Shown piece after piece: positions 1 through 7,576 of a stretch of DNA of 64,000 nucleotides. The translations under genes were made by a program, and so were the position numbers. Each line of letters opens with the position of its first letter. The stretch's first letter is position 1. This stretch comes from Bacteroidota bacterium. Its GTDB lineage: Bacteria; Bacteroidota; Bacteroidia; Flavobacteriales; Weeksellaceae. The DNA is taken from positions 1 to 64,000 of the forward strand of contig JAEXBA010000056.1 in the NCBI GenBank assembly GCA_023457935.1, in the 5' to 3' direction. The notes beneath the pieces are model-generated. The model was not told the DNA's origin. It was given only the letters and a program-made list of their open reading frames with translations, and did no database searches.

Positions 1-439
1 AGAACTGTTTCAGTTCGTTGTATTTGTTTTCGTAGCCGTCGGCTCCAGTTCCGGCGCGGTAGCCGGTGTAGGCATAATCACTGAGTGCCGCCTGATAATT
101 GTCGTAATCGTGCAGAATTTTAGCACCCTGCAGTTTGATGACCAGCGCATTCAGGCGGTTGATGAGACTCTCGAAAACATTGCGGCTTGCAAAATCTTTG
201 TCGAACTCGTCCCAATCAACATCCGATACGGAAAGGTTGGGGTTGGTTTGGCGGAAATCTTTCACCTTGTTGACCAGGAGTTTGTTCTGCTCGTTGATGC
301 TGCCGTATTTCTGGCGGTCTTCTGGGGTGAGCTGCACGGTGATCATCGCAAGTGCGTTCTCCAGTTCGGTGAGGGCGTTCTGTGCGGCGGTTACCTGTGC
401 GTCGGTAAGGTGCGCACTGTTTAAATTGGTTAATGGCAT
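1..439 (-). CDS. Hypothetical protein, partial (C-terminus off the left edge)
   Basis: The frame opens at an ATG (complement of 437-439) and stays open to the window edge, giving about 146 residues of the N-terminal part. The protein begins MPLTNLNSAHLTDAQ, has no signal peptide or membrane segment, and looks mostly helical, with many Gln, Asn, Asp and Lys residues. I do not recognise a family. The continuous open frame and a clean start followed by an AT-rich leader support a real gene. It runs in the same direction as the fad operon but is separated from it by a strong terminator at 581-615, so it is probably its own transcription unit. Confidence 0.65.
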   Translation of the reverse strand, partial: MPLTNLNSAHLTDAQVTAAQNALTELENALAMITVQLTPEDRQKYGSINEQNKLLVNKVKDFRQTNPNLSVSDVDWDEFDKDFASRNVFESLINRLNALVIKLQGAKILHDYDNYQAALSDYAYTGYRAGTGADGYENKYNELKQF

Positions 440-580
440 AGTATTAATTTTTTGTTGGTTAGTAGAATAAAGGTAGAAAAAAATTTAATGCGCAAGCGTT
501 TTTGATTAAACTTTTACTTACAACAGCTGTTGGTTAAGCGTTGAACTTCTTTTGCGATTCCTGCGGCATTACGACAATGC

Positions 581-615
581 AAAAAAAAACGCTCCGAAAA
601 ATAAATTCCGGAGCG
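581..615 (-). terminator. Rho-independent terminator of the fad operon
   Basis: A 7-bp perfect stem (590-596 with 609-615) is followed on the minus strand by nine T residues (complement of 581-589). It lies 23 bp past the fadE stop codon and closes the marR-fadN-fadA-fadE unit. Confidence 0.85.
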
Positions 616-637
616 CCCAAACCACATATTAAATTAA

Positions 638-2431
638 TTAATATGTTCCTTTTTCCACGAAATGTTTCGACACCTCTTCTGTAAGGGCAACCACATTTGG
701 TGTGTTTGTGTATTTTGTAAATCTCCTCAAACCTGAAAGAATCATGCGTTGTTCGTCGCCTTCCGCGAAAGAAACGATACCTTCTTTCGCTGCAGTGATG
801 ATGGCTTCAACTGCTTTGTAAAGGTTTAATCTTGCCATTGCTGCTTCTACAGAATCCGTTGAGAAATGTTTTTCTGCTCTCAAAATCGCAGATTCTGCCA
901 TATAAATCTGGTTCAGAATTTCTGACGCGTTCAACAGTAGATGCTGCTGTTTTTCGATTTCCATCATAAATTTCTGAAGCGCTGCTCCGGAAACCATTAA
1001 GAAAACTTTTTTCAGATTGGCGATCAACGCTTTTTCTTCGGACATATATTCTGAATAATCAGGAACTTCAAAGGAAGGAATTCCCATCAGTTCTTTGGAA
1101 ATCGCCATTGCCGGTGAAAGAAGATCCAGTTTGCCCTGCATAGCGCGTTTAATCAGCATTCCAACAGCTAAAAGTCGGTTGATTTCGTTGGTTCCTTCAT
1201 AAATTCTTCCAATTCTCGCATCTCTCCACGCTGCTTCGATTGGTGCATCTTCTGAGAAGCCCATTCCGCCGTAAACCTGAATTCCTTCGTCAGCAGTTTT
1301 CTGCGTGATATCAGAAACATAAACTTTCAGGATGGAGCATTCTACCGCGAATTCTTCAACCCCTTTCAGTTCGGCTTCCTGATGATTCATTCCGCCTGCA
1401 ACCAGTTCGTCAATTTTATCCTGAACATCTTTTCCTGCACGGTAAGCTCCGGCTTCAGAAACAAAGATGGCAGTCGCCATTTCAGCAATTTTCTTACGGA
1501 TCGCTCCGAAAGTGGAAATTGCCACACCAAACTGTTTTCTTTCGTTTGCGTAACGGATAGAATGGTTGGTAATTCTTCTCTGACCATCTAAATTTGCGGC
1601 AGCCAGCTTAATTCTACCAACGTTCAATGCGTTCAATGCGATCTTAAAACCGTTGTTTCTTTCCCCCAAAAGATTTTCAACAGGAACTTTCATGTCATTG
1701 AAGAAAACCTGACGTGTAGATGACGAACGGATTCCCAGTTTGTGCTCTTCTTCACCAAAAGTCAAAGATTCCGGATTTTCAAGTTCAGATTTGTTAATTA
1801 CAAAACCGGTAATATTTTTATCGTCGTCAATTTTTGCGAAGAATGTGAAAGTATCTGCAAAACCTGCATTCGAAATCCACATTTTCTGTCCGTTGATAAT
1901 GTAATGTTTACCGTCCTCAGAAAGTTTTGCTCTTGTCTTTCCGGAATTTGCATCAGATCCTGCATCAGGTTCAGTCAAACAATAAGCCCCGAATTTTTCA
2001 CCTGTCGCCAAAGCCGGAAGGTATTTTTTCTTCTGTTCTTCAGTTCCGTAAAGCAGGATCGGAAGCGTTCCGATTCCGGTGTGCGCACCATATGCTGTTG
2101 CCAAAGATCCGTTTCCTCCGGAAGCCATATCGCAGGCCAACATTGTTGAGATAAAGCCCATTCCAAGTCCGCCGTATTCTTCCGGAACTGCAATTCCCAA
2201 AGCGCCCATTTCACCGAGTTTTTTCATGCATTCCTCTGTCAAAGCATAATCTTTGTGTTCGAAACGTTCGTGGTGAGGAACCACTTCTCTTTCGATAAAT
2301 TCGCGGATGGAATCGCGAAGCATTTTTTGCTCTTCACTCAATTCTTCAAGTGAGAAAATGTCTGCTGCAGGCGTTTCTGTGATTAAGAAATCGCCGCCGA
2401 CTAGTGATTTTTTTGTTGTTGTATCTGACAT
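638..2431 (-). CDS. fadE: Acyl-CoA dehydrogenase (beta-oxidation)
   Basis: This is a 597-residue FAD-dependent acyl-CoA dehydrogenase that catalyses the first, alpha-beta dehydrogenation step of fatty acid oxidation. The N-terminal helical domain is followed by the FAD-binding motif around YCLTEPDAGSD (150-160) and WISNAG (185-190). The C-terminal helical domain carries RIYEGTNEINR with the probable catalytic base Glu412. An extra C-terminal region of about 170 residues makes it longer than classic 380-residue enzymes, as in the very-long-chain type. It is the last gene of the operon, and the order fadN-fadA-fadE is the same as in the Bacillus subtilis fadNAE operon. The 5' leader contains one arm of the inverted repeat around the upstream small gene. 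Confidence 0.93.
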   Translation of the reverse strand: MSDTTTKKSLVGGDFLITETPAADIFSLEELSEEQKMLRDSIREFIEREVVPHHERFEHKDYALTEECMKKLGEMGALGIAVPEEYGGLGMGFISTMLACDMASGGNGSLATAYGAHTGIGTLPILLYGTEEQKKKYLPALATGEKFGAYCLTEPDAGSDANSGKTRAKLSEDGKHYIINGQKMWISNAGFADTFTFFAKIDDDKNITGFVINKSELENPESLTFGEEEHKLGIRSSSTRQVFFNDMKVPVENLLGERNNGFKIALNALNVGRIKLAAANLDGQRRITNHSIRYANERKQFGVAISTFGAIRKKIAEMATAIFVSEAGAYRAGKDVQDKIDELVAGGMNHQEAELKGVEEFAVECSILKVYVSDITQKTADEGIQVYGGMGFSEDAPIEAAWRDARIGRIYEGTNEINRLLAVGMLIKRAMQGKLDLLSPAMAISKELMGIPSFEVPDYSEYMSEEKALIANLKKVFLMVSGAALQKFMMEIEKQQHLLLNASEILNQIYMAESAILRAEKHFSTDSVEAAMARLNLYKAVEAIITAAKEGIVSFAEGDEQRMILSGLRRFTKYTNTPNVVALTEEVSKHFVEKGTY

Positions 2432-2451
2432 GATATTAAATTTTTTAGATT

Positions 2452-2857
2452 AAAGAATAAAGAGAAAAGAAAAAAGACTTTAATTCAATGTTTTTTGGAA
2501 ACCTGAAATCATTTTCTGTAACTCTACTAGTTTGTTTTCAAGATTAATTAAGTTCTGTTCAGTGATAAATTCTCTGTCTTTTGCTATGAGAATTTGAGTT
2601 TGAAGTTCAAAAAGAGAGCCCAGACTGATTTCCAAAAAACGGTTGAAATCTTTATTTGATGTTCTGCTTGAACCTTCTGCAATATTTGAAGGAACTGAAA
2701 CAGCACATCTTCTGATTTGAGACTTCAAACCAAACTCTTCCGATTTTGGAAAATTTTCAGTTTCTGCATAAATTTCTGAAGCCAATGCCATCGCCATTTT
2801 CCAGATATTCAGATTTTTGAAATTATGCTTCACCTTAGTCTTTTCTCTTTATTCTTT
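2452..2857 (-). repeat. Inverted-repeat-bounded cassette A around a four-helix-bundle gene
   Basis: Two copies of the same 19-nt purine-rich sequence lie in opposite orientation at 2452-2470 and 2839-2857, just outside the small gene 2480-2833. They sit in the gap between fadA and fadE. In the operon transcript the ends would pair as a 19-bp perfect stem with the small ORF in the loop. The outer sequence is low-complexity A/G (arm AAAGAATAAAGAGAAAAGA). This is the same architecture as the intervening sequences of some bacterial 23S rRNA genes, which also carry this protein family. That it is mobile is an inference. Confidence 0.6.
2480..2833 (-). CDS. Four-helix-bundle protein (23S rRNA IVS-protein family), copy A
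   Basis: A 117-residue protein of the TIGR02436/PF05635 type, recognised by the LNIWKMAM start, the IRRCAVSVPSNIAEG block (about residues 40-55) and the FELQTQILIA block near the middle. Members fold as four-helix bundles and are found in 23S rRNA intervening sequences; the Avd proteins of diversity-generating retroelements are relatives. The cellular role is unknown. The start is GTG (complement of 2831-2833), preceded by a purine-rich tract that could serve as a ribosome binding site. The gene lies between fadA and fadE in the same direction, bounded by a 19-bp inverted repeat. It clearly resembles copy B at 4094-4456 but the DNA has diverged. Confidence 0.85.
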   Translation of the reverse strand: MKHNFKNLNIWKMAMALASEIYAETENFPKSEEFGLKSQIRRCAVSVPSNIAEGSSRTSNKDFNRFLEISLGSLFELQTQILIAKDREFITEQNLINLENKLVELQKMISGFQKTLN

Positions 2858-2869
2858 CTTCTTTTCTCT

Positions 2870-4048
2870 TTACAAAAGTTCAAATATTGACGCTGCTCCC
2901 TGTCCGGTTCCTACACACATCGTAACCATTCCGTACTTGTTGCCGCGTTTTCTCATTTCATCCAGAAGCTGTACCGTCAGTTTTGTTCCTGTACATCCAA
3001 GTGGATGACCCAAAGCAATTGCTCCTCCGTTGACGTTCAGGATATCTTTGTTCAGATCCAGTTCTTTCTGAATTGCAACAGACTGTGATGCGAAAGCTTC
3101 GTTCAGCTCGATCAGATCGATGTCTTTCAGTTCTAAACCGGCTTGTTTCAAAGCTTTTGGAATTGCGTAAACCGGTCCCATCCCCATAATTCTTGGCTCC
3201 AAACCGGCTGCAGCGTAAGCCGCTAATCTTGCTTCAGGCTCAAGACCCAATTCTTTAACCATTTCTTCAGACATTACCACTACGAAAGCAGCACCGTCGC
3301 TCATTTGTGAAGAATTTCCTGCTGTTACAGAACCTCCGTTTGCGAAAACGGGACGAAGTTTTGCCAAACCTTCCAGTGAGGTGTCTTTTCTTGGGCCTTC
3401 ATCTACAGAGAAATCGAATTTCTTGGTCTGCATTTTTTGTTTTTCATCAAGGAAATTGTATTCAACCGGAATCGGAACGATCTGATTGGCGAATCTTCCT
3501 TCTTCGTTGGCTTTCAACGCTTTCATGTGAGAATTGAATGCAAATTCATCCTGCTCTTCACGCGAAATTTTGTACTGATTTGCTACGGCTTCAGCGGTGT
3601 AACCCATTCCCCAATAATAATCCGGGTTGGATTTTGCGATATCGGTTTCCGGAACCGGTTTGTAACCGCCCATCGGAATGTAACTCATGGATTCTGTTCC
3701 ACCTGCGATGATGCAATCTGCCATTCCTGCCTGAATTTTTGCAGAGGCAATTGCAATCGCTTCAGAACCGGATGCACAATATCTGTTTACCGTAACTCCC
3801 GGAACTTTGTCGGTATTCAATCCCATCAAAGAGATTAAACGTGCAACATTCAGTCCCTGTTCTGCTTCAGGCATTGCGTTTCCAACGATTAAGTCGTCGA
3901 TTCTGTTTTTATCCAACTGTGGCAAATCGGCCATCAGTTTTTCAATGACAGTTGCTGCCATTACATCGGGACGCGTGAAGCGAAGGGAACCTTTCGGCGC
4001 TTTTCCTACCGCTGTTCTGTATCCTTTAACTATATATGCTTGTTTCAT
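2870..4048 (-). CDS. fadA: Acetyl-CoA acyltransferase (3-ketoacyl-CoA thiolase)
   Basis: A 392-residue thiolase for the last step of beta-oxidation, releasing acetyl-CoA. The three hallmark sites are visible: nucleophilic Cys91 in NRYCASGSEA, His348 in GGAIALGHPLGC and Cys378 in TMCVGTGQG near the C-terminus. Length is normal for the family. It lies between the two four-helix-bundle genes and is flanked on both sides by arms of their inverted repeats, the upstream arm ending only 5 bp before the ATG. It should be co-transcribed with fadN and fadE. Confidence 0.95.
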   Translation of the reverse strand: MKQAYIVKGYRTAVGKAPKGSLRFTRPDVMAATVIEKLMADLPQLDKNRIDDLIVGNAMPEAEQGLNVARLISLMGLNTDKVPGVTVNRYCASGSEAIAIASAKIQAGMADCIIAGGTESMSYIPMGGYKPVPETDIAKSNPDYYWGMGYTAEAVANQYKISREEQDEFAFNSHMKALKANEEGRFANQIVPIPVEYNFLDEKQKMQTKKFDFSVDEGPRKDTSLEGLAKLRPVFANGGSVTAGNSSQMSDGAAFVVVMSEEMVKELGLEPEARLAAYAAAGLEPRIMGMGPVYAIPKALKQAGLELKDIDLIELNEAFASQSVAIQKELDLNKDILNVNGGAIALGHPLGCTGTKLTVQLLDEMRKRGNKYGMVTMCVGTGQGAASIFELL

Positions 4049-4053
4049 TTTTT

Positions 4054-4551
4054 GAGATTAGAGATTTAGAGACAAGAGATCAGAGACCTCTGCCTAATTA
4101 ATTTTTGCTTTGATATTCTCCTTGAAAACGTAAACCATTTTCTGAACTTCTTCCAGTTTTGCAAGAAGTGGTTCATTGGTTTCTTTGGTAATAAAATTCA
4201 ATCGCTCAGAAATAACCAGTTGTGTTTGCAATTCATATGAAGATCCATATGCGATATTTAGGAAATTATAGAATTCTTTTTCTCTTTCACGACCTGCACC
4301 TTCTGCGATATTTGAAGGAATAGATACAGCAGAGCGCTTTATTTGTGATGATAAACCATATTTTTCATCATTAGGCATATTTGCAAGTGACCTATACACA
4401 TCGACGCACAAATCAATTGACTCGTTCCAGATTTTTAATTTCTTAATGTTATGCATTTTTAAGAATTTGATATTAAAAGAGAAGAGAGTGGAGATAATTA
4501 GGTGATTCGGTAAAAGAGTTCTTTGTCTCTTGTCTCCAATCTCCTAATCTC
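4054..4551 (-). repeat. Inverted-repeat-bounded cassette B around a second four-helix-bundle gene
   Basis: Arms of 26 nt at 4054-4079 and 4526-4551 are imperfect inverted copies (21 of 26 positions match without gaps) rich in GAGATTAG and GAGACAAGAGA. They enclose the gene 4094-4456. One arm begins 4 bp after the fadN stop codon and the other ends 5 bp from the fadA ATG, so the unit fills the whole intergenic gap. The design matches cassette A although the arm sequence differs. Confidence 0.6.
4094..4456 (-). CDS. Four-helix-bundle protein (23S rRNA IVS-protein family), copy B
   Basis: A 120-residue member of the same family as copy A, with LKIWNESI at the start, IKRSAVSIPSNIAEGAGRE near residue 45 and YELQTQLVIS in the third helix. 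It starts at ATG and lies between fadN and fadA in the same direction. Function unknown; the family is associated with rRNA intervening sequences and, more distantly, with retroelement accessory proteins. No reverse transcriptase or rRNA gene is nearby. Two family members interrupting one operon is unusual and suggests repeated insertion. Confidence 0.87.
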   Translation of the reverse strand: MHNIKKLKIWNESIDLCVDVYRSLANMPNDEKYGLSSQIKRSAVSIPSNIAEGAGREREKEFYNFLNIAYGSSYELQTQLVISERLNFITKETNEPLLAKLEEVQKMVYVFKENIKAKIN

Positions 4552-4555
4552 CTGT

Positions 4556-6949
4556 CTAATTCCTCAACGGCTTACCTTTCTGCAGCATGTACTGAATTCT
4601 TTCAAGAGATTTTCTTTCACCACAAAGCTGTAGGAACGTTTCTCTTTCAAGGTTCAATAAGTACTGTTCTGTTACCAAAGTCGGTTCGGAAAGATTTCCA
4701 CCTACCATTACATAACCCAGTTTGTCCGCGATTTTTTTATCGTGTTCAGAAATGTAATTTCCGGCCAACATTTGATCGGTTCCTACGTAGAACATTCCCA
4801 GTGCATCTTTACCAAGAACGGTAACTTTTTGTTCAATCGGTTGCGTGTAACCCTGTTCTGCAAGTAGTTTTGCGACTTTCTTAGCTTCCGCAATCTGACG
4901 GTTTTTGTCCACAACAACAATGTCTTTGTGCTGCTCTAAAATTCCCATATCATAAGCTTCGTAAGCGGATGTTGCCACTTTACCCATCGCAATATTCATG
5001 AAAGCTTCGCGAAGACGGTTGGTTTTAACATCATCTTTTTCGAATTCACGTGAAGTTCTCAACGTCAGTTCTTTGGTTCCGCCACCGCCAGGAATTACAC
5101 CAACTCCGGTTTCAACCAGTCCGATATAAGTTTCTGCTGCTGCAACAACTCTGTCTGCGTGCATCGTCATTTCACAACCGCCACCTAAAGTCATTCCGTG
5201 CGGCGCAACAACTACAGGAATAGAGGAGTAACGAACTCTCATCATTGATTTCTGGAAATAAGCAATTGCCATGTTAAGATCATCCCAATCCTGCTCAATC
5301 GCCATCATCAGAATCATCGCCAGGTTAGCTCCAACAGAGAAATTAGTTCCCTGATTTCCGATCACCAAAGCGTCATATTCTTTTTCAGCCAAGTCGATCG
5401 CACGGTTCAGTCCGTCCAGAACTTCACCACCCAAAGAATTCATTTTGGAACGGATTTCAAAGTTGATAATACCATCGCCCAAATCCTGAATCGCAGAACC
5501 GGAATTGCTCCAAAGCGTTTTGTCTTTTCTGATATTGTCAAGAATGATAAATGCTTCCTGACCCGGAATATTTTCGTAACTTGTTTTAGTCTGATCGAAG
5601 AAAATTTTGTGACCGTTTTCGTTCACTTTGTAGAAAGATTCTACATTTTTCACCCAATCTGAAACTTCGTAACCGGCATCTTTAGCGAGTTCAATACCTT
5701 TCTGAACACCAATTGCATCCCAAATTTCAAACGGACCATTTTCCCAACCGAAACCTGCACGCATCGCATCGTCGATTTTATAAACTTCATCAGAAATTTC
5801 AGGAACTTTGTGCGAAACGTACGCGAACAATGCACCGAAAGATTTTCTGTAGAGTTCTCCGGCTTTGTCTTTTCCACCGATCAAAACTTTGAAACGGTCG
5901 ATTGGTTTATCAATGTTTTTCGTCAGTTCAAGAGTAGGGAAGTTGGATTTACCCTGAAGTTCGTACTCCATTGTATCCAGGTTAAGACCTTGGATTTCCG
6001 ATTTTCCTTCAGCGTTTTTAACCTTTTTATAGAATCCCTGTTCTGTTTTTGAACCGAGCCAGTTGTGGTCAACCATTTTCTGGATGTAATCCGGCAATTC
6101 AAAAACATTGTTGAAATTGTTTGCTTCAGCGCCGCTTCCGTGAACACCTTTTGCCACGTGAACCAACGTATCCAAACCAACAACATCAGCTGTTCTGAAC
6201 GTTGCAGATTTTGGACGCCCGATAACCGGACCGGTCAGTTTATCAATATCGGTAACATTTAAACCAAGACCTTTTACTTCGTGGAGCAGATTCATCATCG
6301 AGAAAACTCCGATTCTGTTTGCGATAAAAGCAGGTGTATCTTTCGCCAAAACGGTGGTTTTACCCAACATTTTCGCACCGTAATCCATGTAGAATTTCAC
6401 AATTTCAGGATCGGTTTCTTTGGTTGGAATTACTTCCAGAAGCGGTAAATATCTTACCGGATTGAAGAAGTGCGTTCCCGCGAAATACTTTTTGAAATCG
6501 TCGCTTCTGCCTTCAACCAACATGTTGATTGGAATTCCGGAAGTATTGGAAGAAACCAAAGTTCCCGGTTTTCTGAACTGCTCAATTTTTTCGTAAACTG
6601 ATTTCTTGATGTCAAGTCTTTCAACCACAACTTCAATAATCCAGTCGGTATTTTTGATTTTCGGAAGATCGTCATCAAAGTTTCCAACCGTAATTCTGTC
6701 TGCAAATTTCTGCGAGTAAAGCAGGGCAGGACTTGACTTTTTCAGTTTCAGAAAATTCTCATTCGCAATGCGGTTTCTCACCACTTTGTCGTCTTTGGTA
6801 AGACCTTTTTTCTGTTCCGCTTCAGTAAGTTCAAAAGGAACGATATCCAACAGTAACACTTCAACGCCAATATTGGCAAAGTGCGCTGCAATACCGCTTC
6901 CCATGATACCTGAACCGAGAACCGTAACGTGTTTAATTCTTCTTTTCAT
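4556..6949 (-). CDS. fadN: 3-hydroxyacyl-CoA dehydrogenase / enoyl-CoA hydratase fusion
   Basis: A 797-residue bifunctional enzyme for the two middle steps of beta-oxidation. The N-terminal part is an NAD-binding 3-hydroxyacyl-CoA dehydrogenase (glycine motif G12-S-G14-I-M-G17, then GTHFFNPVRYLPLLE). The C-terminal third is a crotonase-fold hydratase (GMTLGGGCEM oxyanion-hole region and VETGVGVIPGGGG). This domain order is the reverse of E. coli FadB and matches Bacillus FadN. The gene begins 10 bp after marR, so transcription from the marR promoter should drive it. Identification is secure at family level. Confidence 0.93.
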   Translation of the reverse strand: MKRRIKHVTVLGSGIMGSGIAAHFANIGVEVLLLDIVPFELTEAEQKKGLTKDDKVVRNRIANENFLKLKKSSPALLYSQKFADRITVGNFDDDLPKIKNTDWIIEVVVERLDIKKSVYEKIEQFRKPGTLVSSNTSGIPINMLVEGRSDDFKKYFAGTHFFNPVRYLPLLEVIPTKETDPEIVKFYMDYGAKMLGKTTVLAKDTPAFIANRIGVFSMMNLLHEVKGLGLNVTDIDKLTGPVIGRPKSATFRTADVVGLDTLVHVAKGVHGSGAEANNFNNVFELPDYIQKMVDHNWLGSKTEQGFYKKVKNAEGKSEIQGLNLDTMEYELQGKSNFPTLELTKNIDKPIDRFKVLIGGKDKAGELYRKSFGALFAYVSHKVPEISDEVYKIDDAMRAGFGWENGPFEIWDAIGVQKGIELAKDAGYEVSDWVKNVESFYKVNENGHKIFFDQTKTSYENIPGQEAFIILDNIRKDKTLWSNSGSAIQDLGDGIINFEIRSKMNSLGGEVLDGLNRAIDLAEKEYDALVIGNQGTNFSVGANLAMILMMAIEQDWDDLNMAIAYFQKSMMRVRYSSIPVVVAPHGMTLGGGCEMTMHADRVVAAAETYIGLVETGVGVIPGGGGTKELTLRTSREFEKDDVKTNRLREAFMNIAMGKVATSAYEAYDMGILEQHKDIVVVDKNRQIAEAKKVAKLLAEQGYTQPIEQKVTVLGKDALGMFYVGTDQMLAGNYISEHDKKIADKLGYVMVGGNLSEPTLVTEQYLLNLERETFLQLCGERKSLERIQYMLQKGKPLRN

Positions 6950-6959
6950 TTATCAGATA

Positions 6960-7406
6960 TTATTTCTTTTTATTTAAGTCTGCTGTAATCTGCTGGATTT
7001 CCATCATCACTTCTTTGAATACCTCCAGTTTTTCCTGTGGAATTTTTTCCATGATGGTTTTGTTGAAATTCACCACGACTTCCTTAGACATATTTCTGGA
7101 ATTCAGACCTTTATCGGTAAGTTTGATGATCACCTCTCTTTTGTCGTTGGTGGTTTTTTCTTTATAGATATAGCCGTTGTCTTCCAGCAGCTTGATGATT
7201 CTTGTAAGTGAAGTAGGCTCGATCGCCATTTTGGGTCCGAGATTCGTACTTCTGGTCCCGTCTTTCGGATCAATTTTAAGTAGTGTAAGTGCCTGTACAG
7301 CGGTTGCATCGTGATCCTGGGCCAGTTCTGAGTACATCTTTGAAACAGCAAGCCAGGTTTGCTTGAGTATGAGATCTACGTTCTCAACTTTTTCTTTGTT
7401 ATCCAT
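6960..7406 (-). CDS. MarR-family transcriptional regulator of the fad operon
   Basis: About 148 residues starting MDNKEKVENVDLILKQTW; an upstream in-frame start would lie inside the promoter, so ATG 7404-7406 is chosen. The winged-helix core shows the pattern GPKMAIEPTSLTRIIKLLEDNGYIYKEKTTNDKREVIIKLTDKG. Such proteins repress genes and release DNA on binding small ligands, in fatty acid systems often acyl-CoA. It is the first gene of the operon, with two copies of the palindrome TTATGCATGCATAA upstream, one of them directly beside its -7 box. Autorepression and control of fadNAE are therefore likely but inferred. Confidence 0.9.
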   Translation of the reverse strand: MDNKEKVENVDLILKQTWLAVSKMYSELAQDHDATAVQALTLLKIDPKDGTRSTNLGPKMAIEPTSLTRIIKLLEDNGYIYKEKTTNDKREVIIKLTDKGLNSRNMSKEVVVNFNKTIMEKIPQEKLEVFKEVMMEIQQITADLNKKK

Positions 7407-7434
7407 AGTAAATAATCTAAAAATGTGGTTTAGC

Positions 7435-7442
7435 CAAATATA
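7435..7442 (-). promoter_or_regulatory. Promoter -7 box of marR-fad operon
   Basis: On the minus strand the box reads TATATTTG, a perfect match to the Bacteroidota -7 consensus TAnnTTTG, placed about 30 bp before the marR ATG. The palindromic operator at 7450-7463 lies immediately upstream, where it would block sigma factor or polymerase binding. Confidence 0.7.
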
Positions 7443-7449
7443 GGAATTA

Positions 7450-7463
7450 TTATGCATGCATAA
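7450..7463. promoter_or_regulatory. Proximal palindromic operator, likely MarR site
   Basis: Perfect 14-bp palindrome TTATGCATGCATAA between the presumed -33 and -7 elements of the marR promoter. The same core occurs again at 7534-7547, exactly 84 bp away (about eight helical turns), so two repressor dimers could bind on the same face of the DNA. Confidence 0.75.
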
Positions 7464-7530
7464 CACTTTCAAAATGTTAACTTTTGTTAATCATTTAATA
7501 ATCAGTACATTAAAAAATATGATTGACATA

Positions 7531-7550
7531 ATATTATGCATGCATAATAT
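7531..7550. promoter_or_regulatory. Distal palindromic operator, likely MarR site
   Basis: Perfect 20-bp palindrome ATATTATGCATGCATAATAT, containing the same 14-bp core as the proximal site. It lies between the ABC ATPase stop (7577) and the marR promoter. It has no T-tract, so it is not a terminator; a second operator for looping or cooperative binding is the better reading. Confidence 0.7.
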
Positions 7551-7576
7551 ATTAAACAGTCACGGCAAATACAGAA

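Noticed and set aside
2480..4456. Diversity-generating retroelement, because the small genes resemble Avd
   Set aside because: There is no reverse transcriptase, template repeat or variable repeat nearby.
7531..7550. Terminator of the ABC ATPase gene
   Set aside because: A perfect palindrome with no loop and no T-run; the match to the proximal site favours an operator.
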